From contig JAHEJW010000002.1 of assembly GCA_024638655.1 (NCBI GenBank), forward strand, positions 62,001 through 126,000: a stretch of DNA of 64,000 nt, given 5' to 3'. Shown one piece after another: positions 50,871-60,121 of this stretch. The stretch's first letter is position 1. Each line of letters opens with the position of its first letter. This DNA comes from a bacterium. Its GTDB lineage: Bacteria; Actinomycetota; Acidimicrobiia; Spongiisociales; ZC4RG35. The notes under the pieces were generated by a model. It made no database searches. It was not told the DNA's origin and worked only from the letters and a program-made list of their open reading frames with translations. Made by a program: the position numbers and the translations under genes.

Positions 50871-52370
50871 TCAGCGACCGATGTCCGGATCCTCTTGAGT
50901 GGCGCGCGCTCGGATGGTGAAGACCGAGTCCCCCGATAGGACGCCGGCCCTGCCGAACAGCCGCCCGTATTGCCAGTTGGACAGACCCAGTTCGGGCCGG
51001 TTCAGCGCATACTGCCCATCGACCCACCGGGTGAACCCGTTTCCGACGAAAGGCGCGTCGATCATGTTGAAGAACGCGTCATGGGCCTCGGTGCTCGACG
51101 AGATCAGGCTCGCGGCGAACCGGGGGCTCTGCCCGTTGAACAGGGACACAGCTTCAGCTACATCGGCGACGATGGTGAGAGTCACCTCCGGGCTCTCCTC
51201 CCACTCCCATTCGAGCCCGAGGTCGTCGTCGGCGATCAGCTCGGTCTTTGGTTCGTGGACCGTGCCGCCGGCACGTGAGATAGGGGCTTCATCGAACCAA
51301 CCGTCGGGGATCAGTTCACGTGCGCTCCCGGTCACGTGAAGCTTCGGAACCGCTCCCCTCCGCTCGCCGGCTCGCTCCAGGGCATCCAGGAAGACCGGGA
51401 CGAGGTCGTCGGCACGCGACTCGACGACGCACGCAGTGTTGAGGGTGTTGCAGACCTTGCGATCGAGAGAGTGATAGACCGCCAGGCCGAAGACATCCGG
51501 GTTGGCATCTTCTGCGGCGACTATCCAGGCTCCCCCGGTCCCGTGGAGGCTGACCGGGATACCCGACTGTCTGGCGACAGCACCCAACTGAGCAACGGCA
51601 GGGCCCGACCCCCTTGCTACTGCCAGGGCCAAACGAGGATCTGAGAACATCGCCCATCCTGCAGCGTGGCTCGGGCTGTCGACCAGGGAGACGGTGCCCG
51701 ATGGGAGCCCCGACTCGAATAAGGCCGGTGTGAGCGCATGATCCATGATCGCCCGAGCGGTGCCCAATGCGTCGGAACCGATCCTGAAGACGACGGTGTT
51801 GCCAGACGCCAGAACACCTGTTGCATCGGCAAAAACATTGGGTCTTCCCTCGAAGACGAATCCCACCACTCCCAGGCCCGATCTGATCTGGCTCAGGGAC
51901 CATCGATCGTGTTCGATCCGCTCGACCTCACGGCCTCTGCCCGTGTCCATCTTCGCCCATAGACGCAGCCCCTCGACCATGCTCCGTCTCATCCGGTCGG
52001 TCAGAACGAGACGGGTTGTTGATCTGCCCCTGGAGGCGGCGGTTTCGACATCGGTCGAGTTCGCCCTTGCGATCGCGGAGAAGATCGTGTCATCTGCGAG
52101 GTGAGTGGCGAATGACCTGTAGAAGGCCTCGAGTTGGCTGTCGCCGACGGACCCCATGGAGGCGAAGGCAGTGTGAGCCGCCTTCACGGCCTCGCCGGCG
52201 ATTGTCCATTCGGCTGCAGGAATGTGGAGGAGAGTCCCATCGTCCTGAACGACCACGAGACGATCGCCATCGGCGAAGGCGTCGGCGAGTTCCTTCGGCA
52301 CCCTGGTGACTCGATCACCGCCAAACAAGACTGGCATGCCAGCCTCGAGTTTCCGCAGCGGCTCGATCAT
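50871..52370 (-). CDS. proA: Gamma-glutamyl phosphate reductase (glutamate-5-semialdehyde dehydrogenase)
   Basis: A 499-residue ALDH-fold enzyme, second step of proline synthesis. The catalytic Cys lies in DRKVCNTLNTACVV near residue 310, with GRPNVFADATGVLASGNTVVFR near 175 and SLHGTGGAWIVAAEDANPDV near 274. The protein is about 75 residues longer than typical ProA because of an N-terminal extension (residues 1-75, DRLVVVQDDGTLLHIPAAEW) that I cannot assign. It lies 9 bases after the proB stop in the usual proB-proA order. Confidence 0.9.
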   Translation of the reverse strand: MIEPLRKLEAGMPVLFGGDRVTRVPKELADAFADGDRLVVVQDDGTLLHIPAAEWTIAGEAVKAAHTAFASMGSVGDSQLEAFYRSFATHLADDTIFSAIARANSTDVETAASRGRSTTRLVLTDRMRRSMVEGLRLWAKMDTGRGREVERIEHDRWSLSQIRSGLGVVGFVFEGRPNVFADATGVLASGNTVVFRIGSDALGTARAIMDHALTPALFESGLPSGTVSLVDSPSHAAGWAMFSDPRLALAVARGSGPAVAQLGAVARQSGIPVSLHGTGGAWIVAAEDANPDVFGLAVYHSLDRKVCNTLNTACVVESRADDLVPVFLDALERAGERRGAVPKLHVTGSARELIPDGWFDEAPISRAGGTVHEPKTELIADDDLGLEWEWEESPEVTLTIVADVAEAVSLFNGQSPRFAASLISSSTEAHDAFFNMIDAPFVGNGFTRWVDGQYALNRPELGLSNWQYGRLFGRAGVLSGDSVFTIRARATQEDPDIGR

Positions 52371-52379
52371 CCGGGAAGG

Positions 52380-53477
52380 TTAGGTGAGCACGACGAGATC
52401 ATCGCGATGGATCACCTCTCCACCGGCGACCGAAGAGTGCTCACCTCTCATTTCCAGGACCTCCGCCGAGGACATGGCGGCCAGTCCCTTGGCCACCAGG
52501 TCACCCGAGGCGAAGACCTCGACGGCAGCGCCCTCGGGGAAATCTCCTTCAACATGAGTGACACCGGCCGGCAGAAGCGACTTGCCACCCTCCGTCACGG
52601 CGCGCGCCGCCCCCGTGTCGACCGAGATGGTCCCCTCCGAGGGAGCGCCAAACGCGATCCAGAGCTTCCGGGCGGACAGACTCGAATCCCTTGGCTCGAC
52701 CCAGGTGCCGACCTCTCCGCCTCTCAGGGCCGTGGGGACCACATCGTCCCTCTTCGAGGAGGCGATGATGGTGGGAATTCCCGAGAACGCAGCCATACGC
52801 GCAGCCGCGACCTTTGTGGCCACCCCTCCCGACCCGAAGACGCCGCGGGTGGCCGTGGACTCCATGGCGTCGAGCGCCTCGTCTGTGTGCCTGACCGCAG
52901 ACAGGAGCTCGACGTCGTCAGAGATCCACGGATCACCTGAGTAGAGGCCGGTGGTGTCCGTGAGAAGTAGGAGCATTCCCGCTCCCACCAGGTGAGAGAC
53001 GATGGCAGCGAGCCGGTCATTGTCACCAAACCTGAGCTCGTCGACGACCACGGTGTCGTTCTCGTTCACTATGGGGACGAGACCAAGACCGAGCATCCTC
53101 TCCAGCGTTGCGCGTGCATTGAGGTATTGGTATCTGCGAGCCAGCACGTCCCTGGTCAACAGGACCTGGCCGACCCGCCGTCCCACACGAGCGAATCCAC
53201 TGTCGTACAGAGCCATCAACCTGGTTTGACCGAGGGCCGCCGCCACCTGGAGCCCCGGCAGATCCTCGGGACGTTCGCTCAGACCCATCGAAGGAAGACC
53301 GGCAGCCACCGCGCCCGAAGTGACCAGGACGGTCGGATGTCCCATCTCCCAGGCGCCTTCCACGTTGGCCACCACCCGGTCCACAGCAGCCGGGGCGATC
53401 CCCCCGGCCGGCGTGGCAAGGCTCGACGAGCCGATCTTGACAACGATCGGTGATCCGGCTGCAGGAGGGCGCCTCAT
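52380..53477 (-). CDS. proB: Glutamate 5-kinase with PUA domain
   Basis: A 365-residue kinase that phosphorylates glutamate, first step of proline synthesis. Visible marks: VVKIGSSSLATP, TSGAVAAGLPSMGL, IVNENDTVVVDELRFGDNDRLAA, and a C-terminal PUA domain from about residue 275. The open frame runs on to 54905, but only ATG 53477 gives a family-like N-terminus; everything upstream is antisense to the lipoprotein gene. Proline is also a compatible solute, in line with the osmolyte theme of the window. Confidence 0.92.
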   Translation of the reverse strand: MRRPPAAGSPIVVKIGSSSLATPAGGIAPAAVDRVVANVEGAWEMGHPTVLVTSGAVAAGLPSMGLSERPEDLPGLQVAAALGQTRLMALYDSGFARVGRRVGQVLLTRDVLARRYQYLNARATLERMLGLGLVPIVNENDTVVVDELRFGDNDRLAAIVSHLVGAGMLLLLTDTTGLYSGDPWISDDVELLSAVRHTDEALDAMESTATRGVFGSGGVATKVAAARMAAFSGIPTIIASSKRDDVVPTALRGGEVGTWVEPRDSSLSARKLWIAFGAPSEGTISVDTGAARAVTEGGKSLLPAGVTHVEGDFPEGAAVEVFASGDLVAKGLAAMSSAEVLEMRGEHSSVAGGEVIHRDDLVVLT

Positions 53478-53567
53478 CTCGGCCCGTGACGGTAATGGCA
53501 AGTTGATGACGCTCAACCGGCCAGACAGGGAGGCCGATAACGTCCAGGTCGAGATCGAAGGGGTTTT

Positions 53568-54584
53568 GTGAGAAATAGGAATCAAGTCGTGCTTGCCTGC
53601 CTGGCTCTGCTGATGACCGCTTGCGGGGTTCCGGCCGCCGAGGAGGCCACCACGACAACGGATTCGGCGGTGACGACAGGCGCGCCACCTTCGACAACTA
53701 CGACGGCTGCAGCAACGACGACTACTGAGTCGACCACGACGACAGCGACGGAGACATCTGAGGTCGGCGCCCTCATGGCCTCCCTTCAGGACTCGGCATC
53801 CGCGCTGACCTCGGGACGCATCGAAGGTTCGATCGAGATGACGGGCATGAACGAGGAGCTGACGGGCCTCTCCGAGTTGGTGATCGTGTTCAGCACCGCC
53901 TTCGACTCCGTCAGCGGCGACGCTTCTTTCCTGATGGACATGTCGTCGCTGGCAGACTCGGTCGACCTCGAGGAGTTGGAGGGGTCCGAGGACCCCTTCG
54001 CCGGGATGGCCGCAGCGTTCCTCGGGGAGATCGAGTTCCGCAAGATCGGGGATCGGGTCTACCTCAAGTTCCCGTTCTTCACTGCGATGTTCGGTGCGGA
54101 GACCGACTGGATCTCGATGCCCGCCGAAGAAGGCGACGAATTCACCAACTCGTTCGAGACAGTTCCGTCCGATCCAAACGAGATTCTGAAGGCCTATGAA
54201 GGTGCTGCCGGAAGTGTCGAGAATCTCGGCATCGAGACGGTCAACGGAGTGGAGGCAACGCACTACCGCATCTCCCTCAACGCCGAAGAGTTGGAGCTGA
54301 CGACGGAGGAGCGAGCGGAGCTGGAGGCCTCTGGGCTGTTCGCCACTGGGATCATCCCGATGGACATCTGGGTCAGCGAAGCGGGCTACACGGTGCGCAT
54401 GGTGCTCGAGATCGATGGAAGCGGTATCGACGCTCCACCCGAGGAGCAGTTCGACACGATGCGAATGGTCTATGACATGTTCGACATCAACCAGCGGATC
54501 GTGATCGAGCCCCCGCCGTCCACCGACGTGACCGACGTCGAAGACCTGGAAGGCAGCTTCTTCGGGTTCACACCTGACGAGTGA
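53568..54584 (+). CDS. Secreted lipoprotein of unknown function (LppX/LprG-like fold)
   Basis: A 338-residue lipoprotein from GTG 53568: signal ACLALLMTAC, lipobox Cys at residue 19, then a Thr-rich low-complexity linker (about 25-65) with many acidic residues, then a 270-residue acidic beta-rich domain. The segments SALTSGRIEGSIEMTG and EATHYRISLNAEEL fit the LppX/LprAFG-type fold seen in actinobacterial lipoproteins, but similarity is weak by eye. Divergent from proB. Function unknown. Confidence 0.72.
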   Translation: MRNRNQVVLACLALLMTACGVPAAEEATTTTDSAVTTGAPPSTTTTAAATTTTESTTTTATETSEVGALMASLQDSASALTSGRIEGSIEMTGMNEELTGLSELVIVFSTAFDSVSGDASFLMDMSSLADSVDLEELEGSEDPFAGMAAAFLGEIEFRKIGDRVYLKFPFFTAMFGAETDWISMPAEEGDEFTNSFETVPSDPNEILKAYEGAAGSVENLGIETVNGVEATHYRISLNAEELELTTEERAELEASGLFATGIIPMDIWVSEAGYTVRMVLEIDGSGIDAPPEEQFDTMRMVYDMFDINQRIVIEPPPSTDVTDVEDLEGSFFGFTPDE

Positions 54585-54595
54585 CCGGAGCGTAT

Positions 54596-57070
54596 TCAGA
54601 TCTTGGGGAGCCGAAAACCCGACTTCTCGATCACATGCCGGCGCGACTCCTCTGCCTGGGACTTGACCGCCTCCCAATCGACGTAGAGCAACTCTCCACT
54701 TCGCTTCATGACCCTGCCGCCGATCAGCACGGTGTCCACGTTCCCTGTGTCCATGCCCGCCACGACAGCCGTCGCCGGGTCGTTCAATGGGGTCACATTG
54801 ATTCGATCGGTGCGAAGCATCACGAGGTCGGCCTTCTTGCCGGGGGTCAGCGTCCCAACACGGTCTCCCAGGCCATTGGCCTTCGCTCCCTCGACGGTCG
54901 CCCATGCGAGTACGTCGCGGGTCGATCTCGGCCGCTTGCCCTGAGCTGACGCTTGAGCTCGCTGTAACGCAAGCACCGAGCGCATCTGGTTGAACATGTC
55001 CGAGGGCACGTTGGTCTCGACGTCCACACTGAGGCTGGGTGCCAGACCCCGGTCGATGAACTTCTGGATCGGAGGCATACCGTGACCCATCATCATCTCC
55101 ACGGGTGAAGCCAGTGAAACGGTTCCTCCGGTGTCCACGATCATTTGGATCTCGGTGTCATTCAGTGTGGTGCAGTGGATGTAGGTGGTGTCAGAACCGA
55201 GAAGGCCGGCTTCACCCAGCTCCTGGAGCTTGGAGTCCAGCCCATAGCTGCCCACGCCTACGTGAATGGAGAGTCGCGCATCTGTCTCCCGGGCCAGCTT
55301 CCAGTGGTCTCTGGTCACTTCGAAGTCGGTGAACTCCGGGCCCGGAGCGGCCAGTGCCAGAGTCAACATCTGATCCTTGCTGGAGAAGTGCTCGGTAGCT
55401 GCGCGCACGAACCAACTCGGCTGCCGCTCTTCCCACTTGCCCCACCAGGGAAACCCGTAGGCGAAAACCGCCCTCATCCCGGAGTCATTGAGTGCATTGA
55501 TGACCGCATCGGTGTGTGCCGGCGACCCCTGGATGTGGGACCAGTCGAGCAGAGTGGTGATACCGGCGTCTATGGCCCCGAGGGCGGAGACGAAGTTGCC
55601 CATATAGGCGTCCTCGGGACGGAAGGCCGGCGCCAATTTGTGGAGGACGAATGAGATGTAGCTCGTGCGGCCTTCCAGAGGGACGTCTGTGCCGATGTTC
55701 CTGAGAAGACCCTCCCAGATGTGCCGATGGGTGTCGACAAACCCCGGCAACACGATCATCTCGGTCGCATCGATTATCTCCGTGCCTTCTGCGACCGCCA
55801 GTCGGTGGCCAACCTCACGGATGGTGTCCCCTTCGATCAGGACGTCACCCGCACCGAACTCGCCGACGGCGGGATCCATGCTGAGGACGATCCCACCCGA
55901 GATCAGCTTCCTGTCAGTCGGCACAACCCTGAAGTCGGTTCCCTCCGGGTAGAAAGCGGGGACCTCTGCCCCGGAGGCCACCCTGCTTCCGAGGACGATG
56001 CGGCGAGCCCTCCGGAAATTGCGTTTCACCAGCTCCTTCAGATCTCCGACCTGGAAAAGGATGATTCCGAACAGGACCAGGACGCCGATGATCATCATCC
56101 CGTCCGAGGGGGCCAAGCCGAGGAAAGGCAAGACAGTGATGATCAAGGCGAGAAGCACGGACGCGACAGCGCTGCCGACAAAAGTCGCCTTGCCTCCGGC
56201 GAGAGATGCGCCTCCCAGCACCGCCGCGGTGATGCTGTTCAGTGCGAAGGCCGAACCGATCTGCGCGTTTCCCAGAGGGGAGCGAGCCATCATGAAGAAC
56301 GAGGCGACGGCGGCGAGGAGACTCGCGATCATGAGGGCCCTCACCCGGATCCAGTTGGTTCGAATGCCACCCCGCTTGGCTGCTCGCTCGTCGTGGCCGA
56401 CGGCCCTGACGGCTAGACCGGAGCCCGAGGCGTGCAACCAGACGTCGAGCAGAGCGGCCCCGAGAACGATCGCGATGAAGGCGATGGGTATGGGACCGAT
56501 CTTGGTGGTGAGAAACGCGACCAGGTCCGCGCTGATGATGCCTTGAGCCGTCGGCCGGAGCGTCAGGGAGATGCCGTCGAGGATGCTCAGCGTGGCCAGT
56601 GTGGCAATGATCGAAGGGATCTTGACTCCCCTGATGAGCCCGGCGTTGACCAGGCCGAGGGCCAGACCGGCGAGGAGGACAACTCCTGCTCCCGTCAGGA
56701 TCTCGCCCACTGTGGCATCTGCTCCGATCAGGAACGAGGCAACGACCACCCCAAAGCTGATCATCGCACCCACCGAGAGGTCGAGATAACCGACGAGGAT
56801 GGCGTGGGTCTGAGCGATGGCCACCACGGCGAGGGGCATAGCGGTCAGAAGGACATTGAAGATGTTCGTCTCGTTGACGAACCCTTCGAACCGTGTGCTG
56901 GTGTACCAGAGAAGCAGCCCGATGAGGAGGATCTGGAGGGCGACCGGCATCCATAGCCGGAACCTCGCAATTTTACGCCACTTGTTCTTGTCGCGGGCGT
57001 TGCGCAAGAGCTTCCGCCAGGACTGGCGTGCCGTCTCGGCCCACCCGCCGCCGGAGTATTCGCTGGTCAC
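54596..57070 (-). CDS. ABC transporter permease fused to a metal-dependent amidohydrolase
   Basis: An 824-residue protein in one open frame. Residues about 45-350 form a CUT2/RbsC-type permease (IAQTHAILVGYLDLSVGAMI; GGASLAGGKATFVGSA; about nine hydrophobic segments). Residues about 385-824 form an amidohydrolase of the chlorohydrolase/SsnA type: HxH in DTHRHIWEG, His in LSIHVGVGS, His in TYIHCTTL, Asp in SVDVETNVPSD, and ATVEGAKANGLG near the end. No Met or break separates the parts. It overlaps the ATPase stop by four bases. The hydrolase would act on the cytosolic side on solute as it enters. A stand-alone relative lies at 61162-62478. Confidence 0.88.
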   Translation of the reverse strand: MTSEYSGGGWAETARQSWRKLLRNARDKNKWRKIARFRLWMPVALQILLIGLLLWYTSTRFEGFVNETNIFNVLLTAMPLAVVAIAQTHAILVGYLDLSVGAMISFGVVVASFLIGADATVGEILTGAGVVLLAGLALGLVNAGLIRGVKIPSIIATLATLSILDGISLTLRPTAQGIISADLVAFLTTKIGPIPIAFIAIVLGAALLDVWLHASGSGLAVRAVGHDERAAKRGGIRTNWIRVRALMIASLLAAVASFFMMARSPLGNAQIGSAFALNSITAAVLGGASLAGGKATFVGSAVASVLLALIITVLPFLGLAPSDGMMIIGVLVLFGIILFQVGDLKELVKRNFRRARRIVLGSRVASGAEVPAFYPEGTDFRVVPTDRKLISGGIVLSMDPAVGEFGAGDVLIEGDTIREVGHRLAVAEGTEIIDATEMIVLPGFVDTHRHIWEGLLRNIGTDVPLEGRTSYISFVLHKLAPAFRPEDAYMGNFVSALGAIDAGITTLLDWSHIQGSPAHTDAVINALNDSGMRAVFAYGFPWWGKWEERQPSWFVRAATEHFSSKDQMLTLALAAPGPEFTDFEVTRDHWKLARETDARLSIHVGVGSYGLDSKLQELGEAGLLGSDTTYIHCTTLNDTEIQMIVDTGGTVSLASPVEMMMGHGMPPIQKFIDRGLAPSLSVDVETNVPSDMFNQMRSVLALQRAQASAQGKRPRSTRDVLAWATVEGAKANGLGDRVGTLTPGKKADLVMLRTDRINVTPLNDPATAVVAGMDTGNVDTVLIGGRVMKRSGELLYVDWEAVKSQAEESRRHVIEKSGFRLPKI

Positions 57071-58656
57071 GACGAGCCTTCAGATGTCGGCGCTTTGGGC
57101 ATGGCCACCCCCAGAGGAGACCTTGCGGCCTTGGACATCCCCGGCCCCCGAACTATCGCCTCGACGATGCGGACCTCATCAAGCTCATCACCGGGGATCT
57201 CCTCGGTGATCGTCCCTCTCGACATCACCAAGACGCGATCGCAGAGCCCGGACAGCTCGATGGGGTCGCTCGACTTGACCAGCAGCGCGGCCCCGGAATC
57301 GGCTCGGGTGCGCAGCGCCCTGTAGATGTCGAAGCGGGACCCGACATCGACGCCCTGCGTCGGCTCATAGGCCAGGATCACCTCTGGCTCCTTGAGAAAA
57401 GACCTCGAAACCGAGACCTTCTGTTGATTGCCACCGGAGAGGAACTCGACTGGTTGATCGAGAGATGGCGTGCGAATCTCCAATTCCTCGACCAGCTCAG
57501 CGACGGAGCGACGCTCCGACCTCCGGCGTAGAAAGCCCACGAAGGAGAAGCGCCGGAGAGACTGGATGGTGGAGTTGACCTTCACTCCCAGGACACCCAT
57601 GAGGGCCTCCGTCTTGCGATTCCCCGGAAGGAGCATCACCCCTGCGCCCACCGCCTCCCGCGTGGAGACCAATGTCAACTCCTTGCCTGCACAAGTGACC
57701 AGACCGGCCCTCGGGGGCGTCCTGCCCGAGAGTGTGTCGAAGAGTTGCGGCTGCCCGTTGCCCTCTGCGCCGGCGATGCCAACTATCTCCCCACTTTCCA
57801 CCGTGAAGCTGACGGGACCGAAGGACTGGCCCTGGAGACCGTCGACTACCAGGACCTCTCTGGTCTCCTTGAAACGAGGGGTCGCCGATGGGAATGCGGC
57901 TTCGAACGGCCGACCGACGATCCTCTCGACCAGTTCCGGCTCGGTGGTCGACTTGGCGTCGAAAGTGCCCTGGTGGCGGCCGTCGCGCAGAACGCTGATC
58001 CTGTCCGCCACTTCGAGGACCTCGGGAAGGCGATGGCTCACGTAGACCACCCCCATTCCCCTGGACTTGCAGGCCAGGACCGTGCGGTGCAGTGCTTCGA
58101 CTTCGTCGGGGCCGAGAGCCGTCGTCGGCTCGTCGAGAAGCAAGACCTTTGGATCTGTGACCAAGGCCTTGGCAACCTCGAAGAGTTGTCTCTCGGCAAG
58201 CGTGAGAAACCCTGCAGGGACGTCGGGGAAAAGCTCGAGGTCCAGGTCGAACTCCCCGAGGAGCCTGCGCGCCCACTTCTTGCGGCGCCAGTAGGGAGGG
58301 CGCTGGTCCGGCGGAGCAGCGAAATAGAAGTTGTTCTTGACCGGCTCCATACCCACTGCGGACCCGTCCTGGTAGGCCATCGCCAGACCGAGTCGACGGG
58401 CCAAGGCGGGTGAATCCCGTCTCATTGGCTTGCCGGCGATTCGGATATCCCCCCTATCAGGCTCCACGAATCCCGAAGCGATCCCCAGCAGAGTGGACTT
58501 CCCCGATCCGTTCTCGCCGACGAGCGCATGAATCTCACCTGCCCGGCAGTCGAAGCTGACGTCGATCAGGGCGCGGACGGCCCCGAACTGACGGGACACG
58601 CCCGTCAGTTCGAGGACCGTCTCTGACCCATCCATCGGGTGACCTTGATCGGTCAT
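57067..58656 (-). CDS. CUT2-type ABC transporter ATP-binding protein (two fused NBDs)
   Basis: A 529-residue double ATPase of the RbsA/nucleoside type. The first half has Walker A GENGSGKST (residues 47-55) and Walker B VLLLDEPTTALGP. The second half has a degenerate Walker A (GAEGNGQPQ, no Lys) and an intact signature LSGGNQQKVSVSR, normal for this family. It serves both permeases, one on each side. ATG 58656 shares one base with the binding-protein stop (TGATG). Confidence 0.93.
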   Translation of the reverse strand: MTDQGHPMDGSETVLELTGVSRQFGAVRALIDVSFDCRAGEIHALVGENGSGKSTLLGIASGFVEPDRGDIRIAGKPMRRDSPALARRLGLAMAYQDGSAVGMEPVKNNFYFAAPPDQRPPYWRRKKWARRLLGEFDLDLELFPDVPAGFLTLAERQLFEVAKALVTDPKVLLLDEPTTALGPDEVEALHRTVLACKSRGMGVVYVSHRLPEVLEVADRISVLRDGRHQGTFDAKSTTEPELVERIVGRPFEAAFPSATPRFKETREVLVVDGLQGQSFGPVSFTVESGEIVGIAGAEGNGQPQLFDTLSGRTPPRAGLVTCAGKELTLVSTREAVGAGVMLLPGNRKTEALMGVLGVKVNSTIQSLRRFSFVGFLRRRSERRSVAELVEELEIRTPSLDQPVEFLSGGNQQKVSVSRSFLKEPEVILAYEPTQGVDVGSRFDIYRALRTRADSGAALLVKSSDPIELSGLCDRVLVMSRGTITEEIPGDELDEVRIVEAIVRGPGMSKAARSPLGVAMPKAPTSEGSS

Positions 58657-60041
58657 CAGCCTCCGAACATGAGAGCCAGGACGTCGTCCGGCGCCAACGA
58701 AGTTCCGGAGACGACCTCGTTGACCCGGTCCGGATCACAGTCGTCTTCGGTCACCTGACGCATCACGTGGGGCACGATCACCTGGCCAGGCACATCGAAG
58801 TCCTGCAATGCGAGCATCGCCGCGGTCACCGCGGTCCTCGACTGGAAGTTGCCGCCGGCCGAGAACCAGATGTTGTACGTGGGCTCACCTCGCTCTGCCC
58901 AGTCGCAGAACAGGGTCTGCTCGTCTGTCCGCAGGGCGACCGTCAAGTCCTGGACGGGCACACCGAGCTCGTCGTAGGCCTGCAACGCCGTGTACAACCC
59001 ATCTGAGTACTCATACGCCCAGCCCCCGATCTGCGGGTTGGTGGTCAGCAGACCGCGCACCGCGTCCAGGGCGAAGCTGTTCACCCAGAAGGTGTCGCCG
59101 GTTGTCGTGTTCTCGTCCGCAGGTGGGTTGACCAACTGGACATCGCCGGCAAGGGAGTCGATGGTGCACTGCTGCCAGCCAAGGGTCAGAGCGTTACCGG
59201 GTGTCCCGCCGAGCAGGGCGACCTCTCCGCTCTCAACACCCGAGTTGAGCACGTCGGCGAAGCTGTTGCCCAGAGCGCAGAGGTCCTCACCGACCACTGA
59301 CGTGTAGTCGCCGCCTGGCTCGAGTGCACCCTCCGTCCCAGGGAGACCGACATATCCCGCAGAGAACGATACGTATGGAATGCCTGCTGCTTCCGCCTCC
59401 GAGATGACACCCGCCAGGGCAGCTCCGAAGTCCGGGTAGCCGACGATGAAGTCGACGGGATACTGGGCCAGGAAGCTGATGCCGTTGATGTGAGTCGTCG
59501 GGTCCGAGTCGAAGTTGGCCGCCGTGGACACGATCTTGCCGATCTCCGGATAGGTGAGAGCCTGGAGGATGGCCTCCATGTGGCTCACGCCACGCCACAC
59601 ATTGACGGTGTCGCCGCCACCGTCCGCATAACCCATGACGATCTCCCCACCGGTCCCGGTATCACACTCGGCGTTCCTCCAGCATTCCATCGCAGTGTCG
59701 ATCGTCGCCTGATCGAGGTCTTGAGCGGCGCGGGCGATCGAAGCGAGGATGATGTTCCAGCTGGTGTCGTCCGACGGCTCGACCGGTCCGAGCGCCTTTT
59801 CGACCAGTGCCGGATCCGCCGCAGAGGGATCTTCTCCATAGTCGGCCAAGGGGTTGGCTTCGCCACCATCCTCGGTGGTGGTCGTATCCATCGCCTCTGC
59901 CGTCGTCGTGGTTCCCTCGGGTGCCGACGTGGTCGCCGGTGCCTCGCCCTCGGTGGTAGTGGTCCCGGCATCGTCGCCGGTACATGCCGCCACCACCAGG
60001 GCGAGCACGGCGACGAGCGCCATGATCTTTGTTCGTCTCAT
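58656..60041 (-). CDS. ABC transporter substrate-binding lipoprotein (periplasmic-binding protein type 1 like)
   Basis: A 461-residue lipoprotein: signal MRRTKIMALVAVLALVVAAC, lipobox Cys20, then a Thr/Glu-rich linker to about residue 75, then a type 1 binding-protein fold (VDFIVGYPDFGAALAGVISE, AGIPYVSFSAGYVG, VALLGGTPGNALTLGWQQ). ATG 60041 follows GGAGG with good spacing; the earlier ATG 60125 has no signal peptide. Ligand unknown. Neighbouring hydrolases suggest a nitrogen-containing cyclic or amide compound such as a purine, pyrimidine or creatinine-like solute, not a simple sugar. Confidence 0.9.
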   Translation of the reverse strand: MRRTKIMALVAVLALVVAACTGDDAGTTTTEGEAPATTSAPEGTTTTAEAMDTTTTEDGGEANPLADYGEDPSAADPALVEKALGPVEPSDDTSWNIILASIARAAQDLDQATIDTAMECWRNAECDTGTGGEIVMGYADGGGDTVNVWRGVSHMEAILQALTYPEIGKIVSTAANFDSDPTTHINGISFLAQYPVDFIVGYPDFGAALAGVISEAEAAGIPYVSFSAGYVGLPGTEGALEPGGDYTSVVGEDLCALGNSFADVLNSGVESGEVALLGGTPGNALTLGWQQCTIDSLAGDVQLVNPPADENTTTGDTFWVNSFALDAVRGLLTTNPQIGGWAYEYSDGLYTALQAYDELGVPVQDLTVALRTDEQTLFCDWAERGEPTYNIWFSAGGNFQSRTAVTAAMLALQDFDVPGQVIVPHVMRQVTEDDCDPDRVNEVVSGTSLAPDDVLALMFGG

Positions 60042-60053
60042 ATCCTCCTCCAT

Positions 60054-60070
60054 GAGGGCTTCGAGCCCTC
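60054..60070 (-). other. Intercistronic hairpin ahead of the substrate-binding protein gene
   Basis: GAGGGCT and its exact complement around a three-base loop lie 13 bases upstream of the binding-protein ATG, in the 80-base gap after the permease gene. With no T-run it is not a clear terminator. Such hairpins often protect or raise expression of the binding-protein cistron. Confidence 0.45.
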
Positions 60071-60121
60071 CGTCTCGTTGTTCCTCGTTGACATGTCCTG
60101 TGAGATCACGGATCTCCTTTC

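Noticed and set aside
52380-54905. An 841-residue minus-strand protein
   Set aside because: Only the last 365 residues are glutamate 5-kinase; the rest is Arg/His-rich and lies opposite the lipoprotein gene.
60054-60070. Terminator between permease and binding-protein genes
   Set aside because: No T-run follows and downstream genes are coupled to the same operon; treated as an mRNA-processing or stabilising hairpin.
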